DNA from: Euzebyales bacterium
Lineage (GTDB): Bacteria; Actinomycetota; Nitriliruptoria; Euzebyales; JAHELV01
Assembly: GCA_036374135.1 (NCBI GenBank)
Contig: DASUUK010000042.1
Location: forward strand, 1-64,000
Direction of reading: 5' to 3'
Length of the DNA: 64,000 nucleotides
Part shown: positions 1-9,288 of the stretch, piece by piece
Numbering within the stretch: position 1 is the first letter of the stretch
How the letters are laid out: the number at the start of each line of letters is the position of its first letter
Translations under genes and position numbers: made by a program
The notes under the pieces: generated by a model
Told to the model about the DNA's origin: nothing
The model's input: only the letters and a program-made list of their open reading frames with translations
The model's database searches: none

Positions 1-1554
1 GTGCGCGTCGGGCGTGGCAACGTCGCCGGTGAGCAGCACCTCGGTGCGCTCGTCGAAGCCGCCGGCGAACTGCTCCTGCAGCGTCTCGAACGTCTCGAGT
101 GCCGGGTCGTCCTGCGGGACGAAGTCGGTGATCTCGAAGCGGGTGTCGAGCTGGGTGTAGCCGTAGCCGCCCACGCCGACCAGTAGCAGCGCGACCGCCA
201 ACGTGGCCGCGGGGGCACGCTCGGCGAGCCACGACGTGCGGCCGATCAGTCGCGGAAGGGTGGACGTGCGCTGCGACGCGAGGGTCTCGGCCGGCAGTCG
301 CCCCGCGCGAGCCGCGCGCCGGTCGAGCAGCATCCGCACGGCCGGGACCAGCGTCATGGTGAGCACGAACGCGGCGGTGATGCCGGCGGCCGCCAGCACG
401 CCCAGCGTCGCGAGGAACTCGACGGGGCTGGCCAGGTTCGTCAGGAACCCGATCGCGGTGGCGGCGGTGCACAACAGCAGGGTCACGCCGACCGTGCGTC
501 CCGCGGTCGCGAACGCCTGCGCGGCGATGCCGTCGCCGGCGTCGCCGTCCGCCGCGCCGAGCTCGGAGCGGTACCGGGCCAGCAGGTGGATGCCGAAGTC
601 GACACCGAGACCGACGATCAGGATCGGCACGATCTGGGTCTGCGGCGAGAACGCGCCGATCACGTCCGCGTAGCCGGGGCCGAGCAGCACGCCCAGGCCC
701 TGCATCCACACAACCGCGAGCACGATCACAGCCAGCGTGAGTGTGACGTCCGCGGCCGTGCGGCGGCCCATGCGGGCGGTCGCCCGCAGCCGCGGCCGCG
801 CCCGGGGGGTCACCCAGTAGACGGCGGCGAGCACCGCGGTGATGATCAGCAGCGCCGTGCCGAACAGGCGCCCGACCTCGCCGCCGACTTCGGAGTCGGC
901 CAGCAGCAGCGGGATCGACAGCGGCGCCACGGTCACGCGGTCCGCTGGCTCGACGGTCTCCACGACGTCGACGAGCGCGCGCTGCTGGTCGAGCGCGCCG
1001 TCCTCGTCGAGACCGGACGTGTCCTGGAACACCAGCACGAGCCCGGTGGTGACGATCTCGTCGCCGCCGGTCGATTCGCCGAGCAGACCGTCGTACAACG
1101 CGCCGAACTGCGACGGCAGCTGCTCGAGCGCCCGTGCCTGGAGCGCACGGACGTCACCGTCGTCGAGTCCGCCGATCCCGCGTTGCTCGACGGCCTGGGC
1201 GACGGGTCCGAGATGCGAGACGATCGCCGGCTGGCCGCCGCCGCGCTCGTCGACCAGCGTCGAGGCGACCTCGGAGTCGCGGATCGCACGCTCGAGCGCG
1301 GTGACCGTCTCCAGTCCCGCGACCGACCGGACGTCGGACCCATCGGTCGACTCGACCAGGATCTGCAGCACCTGCGTCTGGTCGCCGAACGCCTCGTCCA
1401 GGGTGTCCTGCGCGGCGGTCAGCTCGTTGTCGACCGCGGCCCCGTCCTCCATGACCGCCTGCGATGCGAAGGCGCCGAACACGGCGGTCAGGGTCACCAC
1501 GACGACGATCGTGGCCACGGGCCACCGCAGCACGGTCTTCGTCAGGTTCCGCAT
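1..1554 (-). CDS. MMPL/RND-family membrane transporter (3' end outside window)
   Basis: The frame is open from the ATG at 1554 to the left edge, giving the first 518 residues. A single membrane segment near residues 8-30 is followed by a roughly 180-residue extracytoplasmic loop. A block of hydrophobic segments then carries the sterol-sensing/RND-like motif GLGVDFGIHLLARYR around residue 315. A basic stretch (DRRAARAG) leads to a second N-terminal-like membrane segment, so this is a two-repeat MMPL protein cut in its second half. Such proteins are proton-driven exporters of lipids or hydrophobic compounds. It is divergent from a MarR regulator with paired operators between them, so drug- or lipid-inducible expression is likely (inference). 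The substrate cannot be read from the sequence. Confidence 0.88.
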   Translation of the reverse strand, partial: MRNLTKTVLRWPVATIVVVVTLTAVFGAFASQAVMEDGAAVDNELTAAQDTLDEAFGDQTQVLQILVESTDGSDVRSVAGLETVTALERAIRDSEVASTLVDERGGGQPAIVSHLGPVAQAVEQRGIGGLDDGDVRALQARALEQLPSQFGALYDGLLGESTGGDEIVTTGLVLVFQDTSGLDEDGALDQQRALVDVVETVEPADRVTVAPLSIPLLLADSEVGGEVGRLFGTALLIITAVLAAVYWVTPRARPRLRATARMGRRTAADVTLTLAVIVLAVVWMQGLGVLLGPGYADVIGAFSPQTQIVPILIVGLGVDFGIHLLARYRSELGAADGDAGDGIAAQAFATAGRTVGVTLLLCTAATAIGFLTNLASPVEFLATLGVLAAAGITAAFVLTMTLVPAVRMLLDRRAARAGRLPAETLASQRTSTLPRLIGRTSWLAERAPAATLAVALLLVGVGGYGYTQLDTRFEITDFVPQDDPALETFETLQEQFAGGFDERTEVLLTGDVATPDAH

Positions 1555-1622
1555 CCTGTGCTCCTGTCTGCTGAACGGTGCCGGTCGGCCTGCCGTTCGG
1601 TAGAATCCTCGGTCAACGACTG

Positions 1623-1658
1623 TCTCGGTGAACGAGAAGATTATCTCACTGACCGAGA
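1623..1658. promoter_or_regulatory. Tandem MarR-type operators
   Basis: Two similar 15-bp imperfect palindromes, TCTCGGTGAACGAGA at 1623-1637 and TCTCACTGACCGAGA at 1644-1658, lie 21 bp apart (two helical turns). They sit between the MMPL gene and the MarR gene start at 1688. They fall in the untranslated leader of marR and upstream of the pump, where a MarR dimer would repress both. Assigning them to this MarR is inference from position. Confidence 0.6.
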
Positions 1659-1687
1659 AGTTCAACCACCGAGGCAAAGAAGGACGC

Positions 1688-2236
1688 GTGGAACAGCAGC
1701 CAGGCCCACCGTTCGCCCCACGGCTGGCACCCGTGCTGGAGTCCCTGCGTGAGTTGTCGTGGCGATCGGCCCGCTTCGCTGACCACATGGCGCACGGGAT
1801 GGACCTCCACCAGACCGACCTCGTCGGCGTGATGGCCGTGCACGAGCTGACTGCGGCGCACCCACAGCAGCACGCCGGGGCCGGGACGCACACCACGCCG
1901 CCACGCCATGCGACCGGAGACTCCCCGCCGACCGCGCTCGGCCCCACGATCGGCCAGCTCGGCGAGCGGCTGGAGTTGTCGTCCGCGGCCACGACCGGGT
2001 TGGTCGACCGCCTGGAGCGCGCCGGCCACGTCGAGCGCGTCCGCGACCCGGCCGATCGACGGCGCATCCGCCTACGCGCGACGGGCCGGTCGGAACGCCT
2101 GGCCGCCGAGATGCTCCGCGGCTATCTCGAGCGACTGGGCCGCGTGCTCGACCAGTTCGACGACGCCGAGCTGGACGCCGCCGATCGCGTGCTGCGCGCC
2201 GCCATCGACGCGATGGAGCACCCAGCATCCGCGTGA
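1688..2236 (+). CDS. MarR-family transcriptional regulator
   Basis: The product is 182 aa. The GTG at 1688 is chosen because AAGAAGGA precedes it at 1677-1684; the upstream in-frame ATG at 1628 would put the operator palindromes inside the gene. The winged-helix core is clear in the second half: a recognition helix LSSAATTGLVDRLERAGHVERV followed by the wing DPADRRRIRLRAT. The region before the helix is longer than usual and low in complexity (histidine/threonine-rich near residues 60-75). MarR dimers repress adjacent efflux genes and release DNA on binding small phenolic or lipophilic ligands. The divergent MMPL exporter is the obvious target. Confidence 0.88.
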   Translation: MEQQPGPPFAPRLAPVLESLRELSWRSARFADHMAHGMDLHQTDLVGVMAVHELTAAHPQQHAGAGTHTTPPRHATGDSPPTALGPTIGQLGERLELSSAATTGLVDRLERAGHVERVRDPADRRRIRLRATGRSERLAAEMLRGYLERLGRVLDQFDDAELDAADRVLRAAIDAMEHPASA

Positions 2237-2372
2237 TGACGTCGTCGCCCCGGCGCCGACGCATCCCAAAGACCACACGGGGCCGGTCCGCGTCTCGTGC
2301 CCACGGGACCGAGACGTCCCCGCTCATGTTGCGTAGACTGCTGTCCCGATCCCGCGACGGTCGGGACGCCAC

Positions 2373-4085
2373 ATGGGGCGCTGGTGGGGTATGACGATAC
2401 ACGACCGGGTCTGGCACAAGTGGTACGACGACGGGGTGCCGCCGAACGTCGACTTCGAGGATCTGACGATCGATCAGATCTTCGATGAGTCCGTCGAACG
2501 GTATGCCGACCGCCCGGCCGTCGTGTTCCTCAACAGCCGGTTGAGCTACCGTCAGCTGCGGGACCACGTGGACAGCCTCGCGACGGCGCTCGCGGGCATG
2601 GGGGTGGGCCAGGACAGCCGGGTGGCCATCCACCTGCCCAACATCCCCCAGACGGTCATCGCGTTCTTCGCGACGCAGCGCCTCGGCGCCCAAGCGGTGA
2701 TGACGAATCCGCTGTACGTGCCCAGGGAACTCGAGCACCAGTGGAACGATGCAGCGGTCAAGGTCGCGATCACCGCTGACTTCCTCTTCGAGCGGCACAT
2801 CAGGGCGATGCGCGACAGCCTGCCCGTCCGGCACTACGTGATCGCCTCGATCCCCGAGTATCTGCGGTTCCCGTTGAATCGTCTGGCACCGCTGCGGTTG
2901 AAGCGGATGGATCCGCCGACCTACGCCAAGGTCGCTCCGGGACCGGGCATCCACCGATTCCGCGCGTTGGTGGACGCCACCAGCCCGAGCCCGCCCAGCG
3001 TGGACATCTCGATGGACGACGTGGCGCTGCTGCAGTACACGGGCGGCACGACCGGCGTGTCGAAGGGCGCGCAGCTCACGCAGCGCAACATCAGCTACAA
3101 CGTCCAGCAGGTCACGGCCTGGTTCCCCACGGTCGAGCCGGGCAGGGAGGTGCTGCTGGCTGCCGTCCCGTACTTCCACGTGCTGGGACTCACGTGCTGC
3201 CTGAACTGGCCGATCCACGCCGGCGCGGCGATGGTGCTCATGCCCAACCCGCGGGACATCCCGGAGATGGTGAAGAACATCAGCAGGCACCGGGTGACGC
3301 TGTTCCCGGCGGTCCCTGCGATGTTCAACGCCATCAACCACCATCCCGGCGTCGACACCATCGATCTGAGCAGCGTGAAGGCGTGCTTCTCGGGCTCGGC
3401 GCCGCTGTCGGAGGAGGTCCAGCGCCGGTTCGAGACGCTGACGGGCAGCAAGATCGTCGAGGGCTACGGGCTGACCGAGACCTCACCGGTGACGCACGCC
3501 AACCCGATGTGGGGCACGCGCAAGATCGGCCACGTCGGGCTTCCCGTGCCCAGCACCGACGCCAGGATCGTCGACCCCGACCCCGACCCCGACACCGCGG
3601 AAATGCCCGTCGGCCAAGAGGGTGAGCTCATCATCCGCGGACCGCAGGTGATGAAGGGCTACTGGCAGATGCCCGAGGCCACCGACGACATGATCCGCGA
3701 TGGGTGGCTGTACACCGGCGACCTGGCGGTCATGGACGCCGATGGCTACTTCCGGATCGTCGGGCGCAAGAAGGACCTCATCATCGCCAGCGGCTACAAC
3801 GTGTACCCGGATGAGATCGACGGCGTCCTCATGAGCCACCCGGCGGTCCTGGACGCGTGCACGATCGGGATCCCCGACGAGCGCAGGGGTGAGACGGTGA
3901 AGGCGTTCGTCGTGCGGCATCCCGATCGGCAGGTCAGCGAAGCCGATCTCACCGGGTTCTGCCGGGAACAGCTGGCCGCCTACAAGGTGCCCACCGCCAT
4001 CGAGTTCCGCGACGATCTCCCGAAGAGCGCGGCGCTGAAGACCCTGCGGCGCGTGCTGCGTGACGAGGTCGTCCCGGACGCCTGA
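2373..4085 (+). CDS. Long-chain acyl-CoA synthetase (AMP-forming ligase)
   Basis: The product is 570 aa of the adenylate-forming (ANL) superfamily, predicted to activate a fatty acid or related carboxylate with ATP and CoA. Diagnostic motifs are the phosphate-binding loop YTGGTTGVSKG from residue 222, YGLTETSP near 366, the hinge region GDLAVMDADGYFRIVGRKKD and the C-terminal lysine motif LPKSAALKTLRR. All key residues are present and the length is typical for FadD-like enzymes. An ATG at 2391 is an alternative start; neither start has a strong ribosome site. A TAGACT -10-like hexamer (2334-2339) and a small hairpin (2343-2367) precede the gene. It stands alone, so the pathway is not defined by context. 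Confidence 0.9.
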   Translation: MGRWWGMTIHDRVWHKWYDDGVPPNVDFEDLTIDQIFDESVERYADRPAVVFLNSRLSYRQLRDHVDSLATALAGMGVGQDSRVAIHLPNIPQTVIAFFATQRLGAQAVMTNPLYVPRELEHQWNDAAVKVAITADFLFERHIRAMRDSLPVRHYVIASIPEYLRFPLNRLAPLRLKRMDPPTYAKVAPGPGIHRFRALVDATSPSPPSVDISMDDVALLQYTGGTTGVSKGAQLTQRNISYNVQQVTAWFPTVEPGREVLLAAVPYFHVLGLTCCLNWPIHAGAAMVLMPNPRDIPEMVKNISRHRVTLFPAVPAMFNAINHHPGVDTIDLSSVKACFSGSAPLSEEVQRRFETLTGSKIVEGYGLTETSPVTHANPMWGTRKIGHVGLPVPSTDARIVDPDPDPDTAEMPVGQEGELIIRGPQVMKGYWQMPEATDDMIRDGWLYTGDLAVMDADGYFRIVGRKKDLIIASGYNVYPDEIDGVLMSHPAVLDACTIGIPDERRGETVKAFVVRHPDRQVSEADLTGFCREQLAAYKVPTAIEFRDDLPKSAALKTLRRVLRDEVVPDA

Positions 4086-4273
4086 GGGCGTGGCGGAACC
4101 CACGTCAACCGTAGGAAGGAACCGGGCGTGGCGGAGCTGTCCATCGGCATGGTCGGGCTCTTGCGCACGCCTCGGAGGCCCGGCTGACGCTCGACACACC
4201 CTTCCGCCCAAGCTGGCGGACACCCGTCTGACGTACCCGCTCCCGCGACGATGCGCCTCTGGCTCGCCGGTGG

Positions 4274-5530
4274 TCACACGTCCAGTGCGCGCAACTGTCG
4301 GGTGAGGAAGTCGCGCTCGGCCGCGTTCGTCGTCAGGGTGATGGCGCGGTCGTATGCCGCGATCGCGTCGGACGTGCGGCCGGCCCTGGCGAGCAGATCG
4401 GCCCGCGCCGCGTGGTAGGGCTGATACTCCGCGAGCCGCTCGGCATCGACGCCGTCCAGGGCGGCGAGACCGTCGGCCGCCCCGCGCAGCTCGCCCACAG
4501 CGATCGCCCGGTTCAGCGCGACCACCGGGTTGGGACGCAACGCGAACAGCTGGTCGTACAACGCGACGATCTGCGCCCAGTCGGTCGCCGCGGCGACGGG
4601 CGCGTCGGCGTGCACCGCCGCGATGGCGGCCTGGATCTGGTACGACCCCGGCTGGTTGCGCCGCAGGCAGGCCCGGACGAGGGCGTGCCCCTCGCGGATC
4701 AGGCGGCGGTCCCACAACGAGCGGTCCTGGTCCGCGAGCCGGACCATACGGCCGTCAGGCGCCGACCGCGCCGGCCGCCGCGCGTCGGTCAACACCATCA
4801 GCGCCAGCAGCCCGACCGCCTCCGGCTCGTCGGGCATCAGCTCGACCAGCACGCGTGCGAGCCTGATCGCCTCCGCCGACAGATCGATGCGGGTCAGCCT
4901 GTCACCTGACGTCGCGGTGTGACCCTCGGTGAAGATCACATAGAGCGCCGCGAGCACCGCGCCAAGCCGGTCCGGCAGCTCGGCGTGCGGCGGGATGCGG
5001 TACGAGGCGTTGTTGTCGCGCAGCTTGCGCTTGGCGCGCACGATGCGCTGGGCCGTGGTCGGCTCCGGGACGACGAACGCGCGCGCGATCTCGGGGATCT
5101 CGAGCCCACCGAGCAGGCGCAGGGTCAGCGCCACCTGCGCGTCGACCGACAGCGCGGGGTGACAGCACAGGAACATCAGCCGCAGCTGATCGTCGGCGAC
5201 GACGTCGACGAACGCGTCGAGGTCGTCGAGCTCCGGGTCGCGGTCGGGGTCAGGTCCCATAGCGGACGTCCACATCCGGTGCGCCGCGCGCTGCCGGTCG
5301 TGGCGGGACGACTCGCGCCGCAGGCGGTCGATCGCCCGTCGACGCGCGGTGGTGGTGATCCACCCGCCGGGGTTCGGCGGGATCCCATCGGTCGGCCAGC
5401 GTTCGGCGGCGATCGTGAACGCCTCCGCGACGGCGTCCTCGGCGAGGTCGACCTCGCCGAGGACCCGTATCAACGTCGCGGTGCACCGGCCGGCCTCGCG
5501 TCGGAACACCGAGGCGAGATCGTCACCCAT
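4274..5530 (-). CDS. ECF42-type RNA polymerase sigma factor with TPR-like C-terminal extension
   Basis: The product is 418 aa. The N-terminal third holds sigma region 2 (residues about 10-75, with EVDLAEDAVAEAF and the helix ending in RRRAIDRLRRE). Sigma region 4 follows near 110-165 (VALTLRLLGGLEIPEIARAFVVPEPTTAQRIVRAKRKL). The rest is a long helical extension with an ITLTTNAAERDFL tail, characteristic of the ECF42 group, where it replaces an anti-sigma factor as activity control. The start overlaps the end of the DGPF/YCII gene by 8 bp, so translation is coupled. The genomic partnership with DGPF proteins is known for ECF42. The signal it senses is unknown. Confidence 0.92.
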   Translation of the reverse strand: MGDDLASVFRREAGRCTATLIRVLGEVDLAEDAVAEAFTIAAERWPTDGIPPNPGGWITTTARRRAIDRLRRESSRHDRQRAAHRMWTSAMGPDPDRDPELDDLDAFVDVVADDQLRLMFLCCHPALSVDAQVALTLRLLGGLEIPEIARAFVVPEPTTAQRIVRAKRKLRDNNASYRIPPHAELPDRLGAVLAALYVIFTEGHTATSGDRLTRIDLSAEAIRLARVLVELMPDEPEAVGLLALMVLTDARRPARSAPDGRMVRLADQDRSLWDRRLIREGHALVRACLRRNQPGSYQIQAAIAAVHADAPVAAATDWAQIVALYDQLFALRPNPVVALNRAIAVGELRGAADGLAALDGVDAERLAEYQPYHAARADLLARAGRTSDAIAAYDRAITLTTNAAERDFLTRQLRALDV

Positions 5531-5873
5531 CCTGGAACGGGCGCAGCTCGACCGGCCCCTCGCAGGCGACTGTCGCCTTGCGCGCCCACTCGAGTGCCGC
5601 GTCGAAGTCGGTCGCCTCGATGACCCAGAACCCGCCCATCTGTTCCTTGGACTCGGCGTAGGGCCCGTCGGTCATGGAGACGTCGTCGCCGGTCGCGCGC
5701 AGCACGGTCGCCGACGATGCCGGGTGCAGGCCGCCGCCGAACACCCACGCGCCGGCGGCCTCCAACTCTTTGTTGAAGGCGTCGACCTGGCGGACCACCC
5801 GTTGGATCTCCTCCCCGGAGAAGTCGACCTCGTACTCGTCGTCGTGCCACACGGACATCAGGTACTGCGTCAT
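5523..5873 (-). CDS. YCII-related DGPF-domain protein
   Basis: The product is 116 aa. The ATG at 5873 is preferred over an upstream in-frame start because GAGGAGG precedes it at ideal distance. The ferredoxin-like YCII/DGPF fold is marked by MTQYLMSVW at the start, the signature TDGPYAESKEQMGGFWVIEA in the middle and a short C-terminal strand. The biochemical role of the family is not known; members are the standard companions and targets of ECF42 sigma factors. It lies between the RibD-like reductase gene and the sigma gene in one operon, overlapping the latter by 8 bp. Confidence 0.9.
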   Translation of the reverse strand: MTQYLMSVWHDDEYEVDFSGEEIQRVVRQVDAFNKELEAAGAWVFGGGLHPASSATVLRATGDDVSMTDGPYAESKEQMGGFWVIEATDFDAALEWARKATVACEGPVELRPFQDG

Positions 5874-5962
5874 GGTGCTCGCCTCCTCGGCGGTCGTGGA
5901 ACTCATGATGGTGGAGCGTTGGGCCTGGTTGTGTCAGGTGCCAGGGTGGTCGTGTGGACCGG

Positions 5963-6631
5963 TCAGCCGGCGTCCGCGGCCACCCGCTCGCGGCGCGCGA
6001 CCTCGTCCGCGGACGGCTCGTCGAGCGCGAACGAACCGGTCCGCAGCTCGCCCGCGCGCCGGTAGGTGGCGATGATCACACCTGATGGCGAGATCTTCGC
6101 ATCGGCCAGCGTCAGCGCACCAGCCACGGTGCCGTCGCCGAACAGGCGCTTGCCCGCCCCGACGACCACCGGGTAGGTGATCAGCGAGAACTCGTCGACC
6201 AGGTCGTGGGCGAGCAGCATCTGGATCAGTTCCGGGCTGCCGAGCACCTCGAGGTCGGGGCCGTCCTCGGCCTTCAGCGCCGCGATCGCGTCCGGCGCGT
6301 CCGAGCTGATGATCTCGGTGTTCTGCCACGACGCCTCGGTCAGCGTCGTCGACACGACGTACTTGGGCGCGGCGTTGATCTTCGCGGCGAACGGGTCGTC
6401 GGCGCCGGCGTGCGGCCAGTGGGCCGCCATGATCTCGTAGGTACCGCGACCGAACAGGTACGCCTTCTCGACGTCCATGCCGGATCCGACGTGGGCCTCG
6501 ATGACGTCGTCCCAGTAGGGGACGGTCCAGCCGCCGTGGGCGAACCCGCCGGATGTGTCCTCATCGGGACCGCCCGGAGCCTGGATCACACCGTCGAGCG
6601 TGACGAACGATGCGACGATGAGCTTGCGCAT
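5963..6631 (-). CDS. Dihydrofolate reductase-like (RibD C-terminal domain) oxidoreductase
   Basis: The product is 222 aa with GGAGG six bases before the ATG at 6631. The fold is that of RibD-C/DHFR-like proteins: MRKLIVASFVTLDGVIQAP at the N-terminus, LFGRGTYEIMAAHWP in the middle, and the dinucleotide-binding strand-turn LEVLGSPELIQMLL with a conserved VVVGAGKRLFGDG stretch. It probably uses NADPH; the substrate is unknown, and small relatives are often of the YwjB/YyaP kind. It is the first gene of the ECF42 operon, about 90 bp ahead of the DGPF gene, with an ECF42-like promoter upstream. Confidence 0.88.
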   Translation of the reverse strand: MRKLIVASFVTLDGVIQAPGGPDEDTSGGFAHGGWTVPYWDDVIEAHVGSGMDVEKAYLFGRGTYEIMAAHWPHAGADDPFAAKINAAPKYVVSTTLTEASWQNTEIISSDAPDAIAALKAEDGPDLEVLGSPELIQMLLAHDLVDEFSLITYPVVVGAGKRLFGDGTVAGALTLADAKISPSGVIIATYRRAGELRTGSFALDEPSADEVARRERVAADAG

Positions 6632-6700
6632 GTGGTGCCTCCTGTCCAGCGGACGATCGGTGGTGGGTGCGGCCGCTCACGTGCGACCTCTGCCCCGACC

Positions 6701-6725
6701 ACGAACGCGACCGGCGGAATCGACA
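6701..6725 (-). promoter_or_regulatory. Candidate ECF42 promoter
   Basis: On the minus strand TGTCGA (6725-6720) is followed after 16 bp by CGT (6703-6701), about 70 bp before the reductase start at 6631. Published work on ECF42 sigma factors describes a TGTCGA -35 element and a CG(A/T)C -10 element upstream of DGPF operons; here the last -10 base differs (CGTG). Autoregulation of the operon by its own sigma factor is inferred. Confidence 0.5.
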
Positions 6726-6856
6726 CCGGAGCTCGGAAGAATCTCCGTGCGGGCCGCTGTCCACAGGCCGCAGCGGCTGGATGAGTCCTGAGACGGGCGA
6801 ATCACGCAGGCTACGTCCACGCGCCCCTTCCGACCCGGCGCGTGAAAGGCAGCCCG

Positions 6857-7438
6857 ATGCCCACCCCCATCGCCGACGACATCGCCAACCCGCTCCTGCA
6901 GACATGGGACGAGCTCGACCGCTGGCTGGTCGCCGAGGCCCGCGAACTGGCGCGCCTACGCCTGGAGCCCGAGACCACCGCCTACGTGCTGCACGACGGC
7001 ATGACCACGCTGCTGATCCGCACACCGCCGCTGTGCGCCGCGGACGCCGAGCCCATCGGGGCGGCGTTGGCGCACATGATCCACCCGTTGCGCCCCGACC
7101 AGGTCGTGGTCACCTATCCCGCTGCGACCGTGCTGGCCGACGGCGCACCGGTGGATCTGATGCACGCGATGGCCGGGCAGCGAGGCGGCACCTGGCGGCA
7201 CGTGCAGGTGCCGCTGCCCTACCTGCGCCCGCACACGGGCATCGCGCTGACCGCCCTGCCGACACCCGACCCGTGGACGGCGCCGGTGCATGCGGTGTTC
7301 GAGGATGAGGCGCCGCCGCCTCCCGACCTGTCGAAGGTCCACCACACCGACGCCGAGTTCACGGTGGCCGTCAACCCGGACGGTCCCGCCGCCGGGCTCG
7401 CCTCGCGGTGGCCGTCGATGGCCGGCGGCAGAGGCTGA
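6857..7438 (+). CDS. Hypothetical protein
   Basis: The product is 193 aa and I do not recognise a family. The ATG at 6857 is preceded by GAAAGGCAG; a GTG at 6842 is possible. The protein is soluble, without signal peptide or membrane segment. Its N-terminal half is helical and its middle has strand-like stretches (YVLHDGMTTLLIRT, DQVVVTYPAATVLADG). A proline-rich linker (EAPPPPDL) precedes a short C-terminal tail. Codon use matches the neighbours. It is flanked by divergently and convergently oriented genes and is probably monocistronic. Confidence 0.7.
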   Translation: MPTPIADDIANPLLQTWDELDRWLVAEARELARLRLEPETTAYVLHDGMTTLLIRTPPLCAADAEPIGAALAHMIHPLRPDQVVVTYPAATVLADGAPVDLMHAMAGQRGGTWRHVQVPLPYLRPHTGIALTALPTPDPWTAPVHAVFEDEAPPPPDLSKVHHTDAEFTVAVNPDGPAAGLASRWPSMAGGRG

Positions 7439-7556
7439 CTGGCGGCTACGCGGCGCGCTGGTGACCATCACGATGCGCATCGCGACGTCGGCGGCGCTGC
7501 GCGCCGCGGCGGCCAGCGTCGCCGACGCTGGCCGCCCCGGGCGGCCGCCGGGCGTA

Positions 7557-9071
7557 CTACCAGCTGGTCGGCTTCGTGGGCTGCCGCAGCCAGATGTCGA
7601 AGAACTCGGACAGGTCCTGGCCCGACGCCTCCTCGTACACGGCCCCGAAGTCCTCGGTCGTGGCGGTGCCGTCGTCGTAGCGCTCGAGCCACAGGCGGGC
7701 GCCGGCGAAGAACGCCTCGTCGCCGATCTTGGTACGCAGCGCATGCAGCGTCGCCGCGCCACGGTCGTACACGGCGCCGGCGAACAACCCGGTCGGCCCC
7801 GGATCGGCGATCGCCAGGTCCCAGAAGCTCGACTCGGCCGGGATCGCCATCACGTCGTCGAACTGCGACTGCACCGTGGCGCCGCCGTTCTCCTCGAGCC
7901 ACAGCCACGACAGGTAGGTGGCCCACCCCTCGTTGAGCCAGATGTCCTGCCACCGCTCGGGACTGACCGCGTTGCCGAACCACTGGTGCGCCAACTCGTG
8001 TGCGACCGTGCCCTCCCGGGCGACCCGCGAGTAGACGGGACGGGTCTGGGTCTCGAGCGCGTAGCCGACCGAGTCGTCTTCGACGATCGCCCCATAGGAG
8101 TTGAACGGGTAGTCACCGAACAGGGACTCGAAGTACGCGATCATCGCGGGCTGGAGGGCGAGGTTCGCCTCGCTCGTGGCGCGGTTGCCCGGCGTGACAT
8201 CGACGTCGACGGCATCGACGATCGGCAGGCCGTCCGCCGTCTCGCCGTACGACAGCTCGAAGTCACCGATCGAGGCGGTCGTCAGGTAGCTGGCCTGCAG
8301 GTCCGGGGCATCCCAGTACCAGGTCGTCCATCCGTCGACGGTCGTCGGATCCTGCGACTGCAGGCCGTTCGCGACGGCGACCTTGCCCTCCGGCACTGTG
8401 ATCTCGAACGAGTACGTGGCCTTGTCGGTCGGGTGGTCGTTGACCGGGTACCACGTCATCGTGCCCTCGGGCTCGCCCACGACCATTGCACCGTCGCGGG
8501 TGGTGACCCACCCGTAGAGGAAGCCTTCGATGTCCCGCGGGCGCGTCGTGTCGCCGCCGTAGGCGATCACGACAGTGGCGTCCTGCCCCGCCTTGAGCTT
8601 GGGGCGCGGCTGGATCGTCAGCTCCCAGATGCGGGCGTCGTCGTCCTGCACCTGCCACCACGCGGGACCGCCGACGTGGTCGGCGTCGTCGGGCGAATCG
8701 ACCGCGCGGGCAGGATGGCCGTCGATCACGACCGACTCGACCTCGAGACCACGCAGGTCGAGGTTGAACTGCTCGAGGTCCTCCACCGCGACGAGCTCGA
8801 TCGTCGCGACGCCCTCCAGGTGTCCGACCAGCGGGGCCGGGTCCGCCTCGGGTGGCGTGTAGGTCAGGTCCAGGTCGTAGTGCGTGACGTCGTAGCCACC
8901 GTTCCCGGCATACGGGAAGTAGACGTCACCGATGCCGGGATCACCGGCGGTGTAGCGCGGGCCGCTGTCGCCTCCGGGCGCGGCCGGCGCGGCGCTCGGC
9001 ACGACCAGCACGGCGAGCACCAGCGAGAGCACGAACAGCATGCGGCACGGCCGCCTGCGGACATCTGTCAT
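7557..9071 (-). CDS. Secreted M1-family metallopeptidase (aminopeptidase N-like)
   Basis: The product is 504 aa. The ATG at 9071 has GGGAGG just upstream; a Sec signal peptide with positively charged start and hydrophobic core ending near VPSAAPAAP follows. The catalytic motif is H358-E359-L-A-H362 with the third zinc ligand E381 in WLNEGWAT, exactly the 18-residue gap of M1 peptidases. The exopeptidase loop normally read as GxMEN appears as GYALETQ, so substrate preference may differ. The N-terminal beta domain is complete, but the C-terminal helical domain of large M1 enzymes is absent, as in other short secreted actinobacterial members. Predicted role: extracellular peptide degradation. 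Confidence 0.92.
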   Translation of the reverse strand: MTDVRRRPCRMLFVLSLVLAVLVVPSAAPAAPGGDSGPRYTAGDPGIGDVYFPYAGNGGYDVTHYDLDLTYTPPEADPAPLVGHLEGVATIELVAVEDLEQFNLDLRGLEVESVVIDGHPARAVDSPDDADHVGGPAWWQVQDDDARIWELTIQPRPKLKAGQDATVVIAYGGDTTRPRDIEGFLYGWVTTRDGAMVVGEPEGTMTWYPVNDHPTDKATYSFEITVPEGKVAVANGLQSQDPTTVDGWTTWYWDAPDLQASYLTTASIGDFELSYGETADGLPIVDAVDVDVTPGNRATSEANLALQPAMIAYFESLFGDYPFNSYGAIVEDDSVGYALETQTRPVYSRVAREGTVAHELAHQWFGNAVSPERWQDIWLNEGWATYLSWLWLEENGGATVQSQFDDVMAIPAESSFWDLAIADPGPTGLFAGAVYDRGAATLHALRTKIGDEAFFAGARLWLERYDDGTATTEDFGAVYEEASGQDLSEFFDIWLRQPTKPTSW

Positions 9072-9288
9072 GGGCGCCTCCCCGGATCGCTGGTGAACCG
9101 CAGACACGCTACGGCACCGGAGCCGATCGCAACAGTGGCATTCAGACCGGGCACGACGACACGTTGCGACGGATCCACTGCATGGTCATCAGGCTCAGCT
9201 GTCACCACGCGGTGGCCGCCGGCCGTCGCCTCGGGCGCATGACCCGCACCTCGGTGCACGACCTGACGCCGCGTGTACGGTGTCGCCC

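Noticed and set aside
1628-1687. Upstream ATG start for the first MarR gene
   Set aside because: It would place both operator palindromes inside the coding region; the GTG at 1688 has a clear ribosome site.
7290-9242. 650-codon plus-strand frame over the M1 peptidase
   Set aside because: Antisense to a gene with an intact HEXXH-18-E motif and signal peptide; the frame has no recognisable domain.
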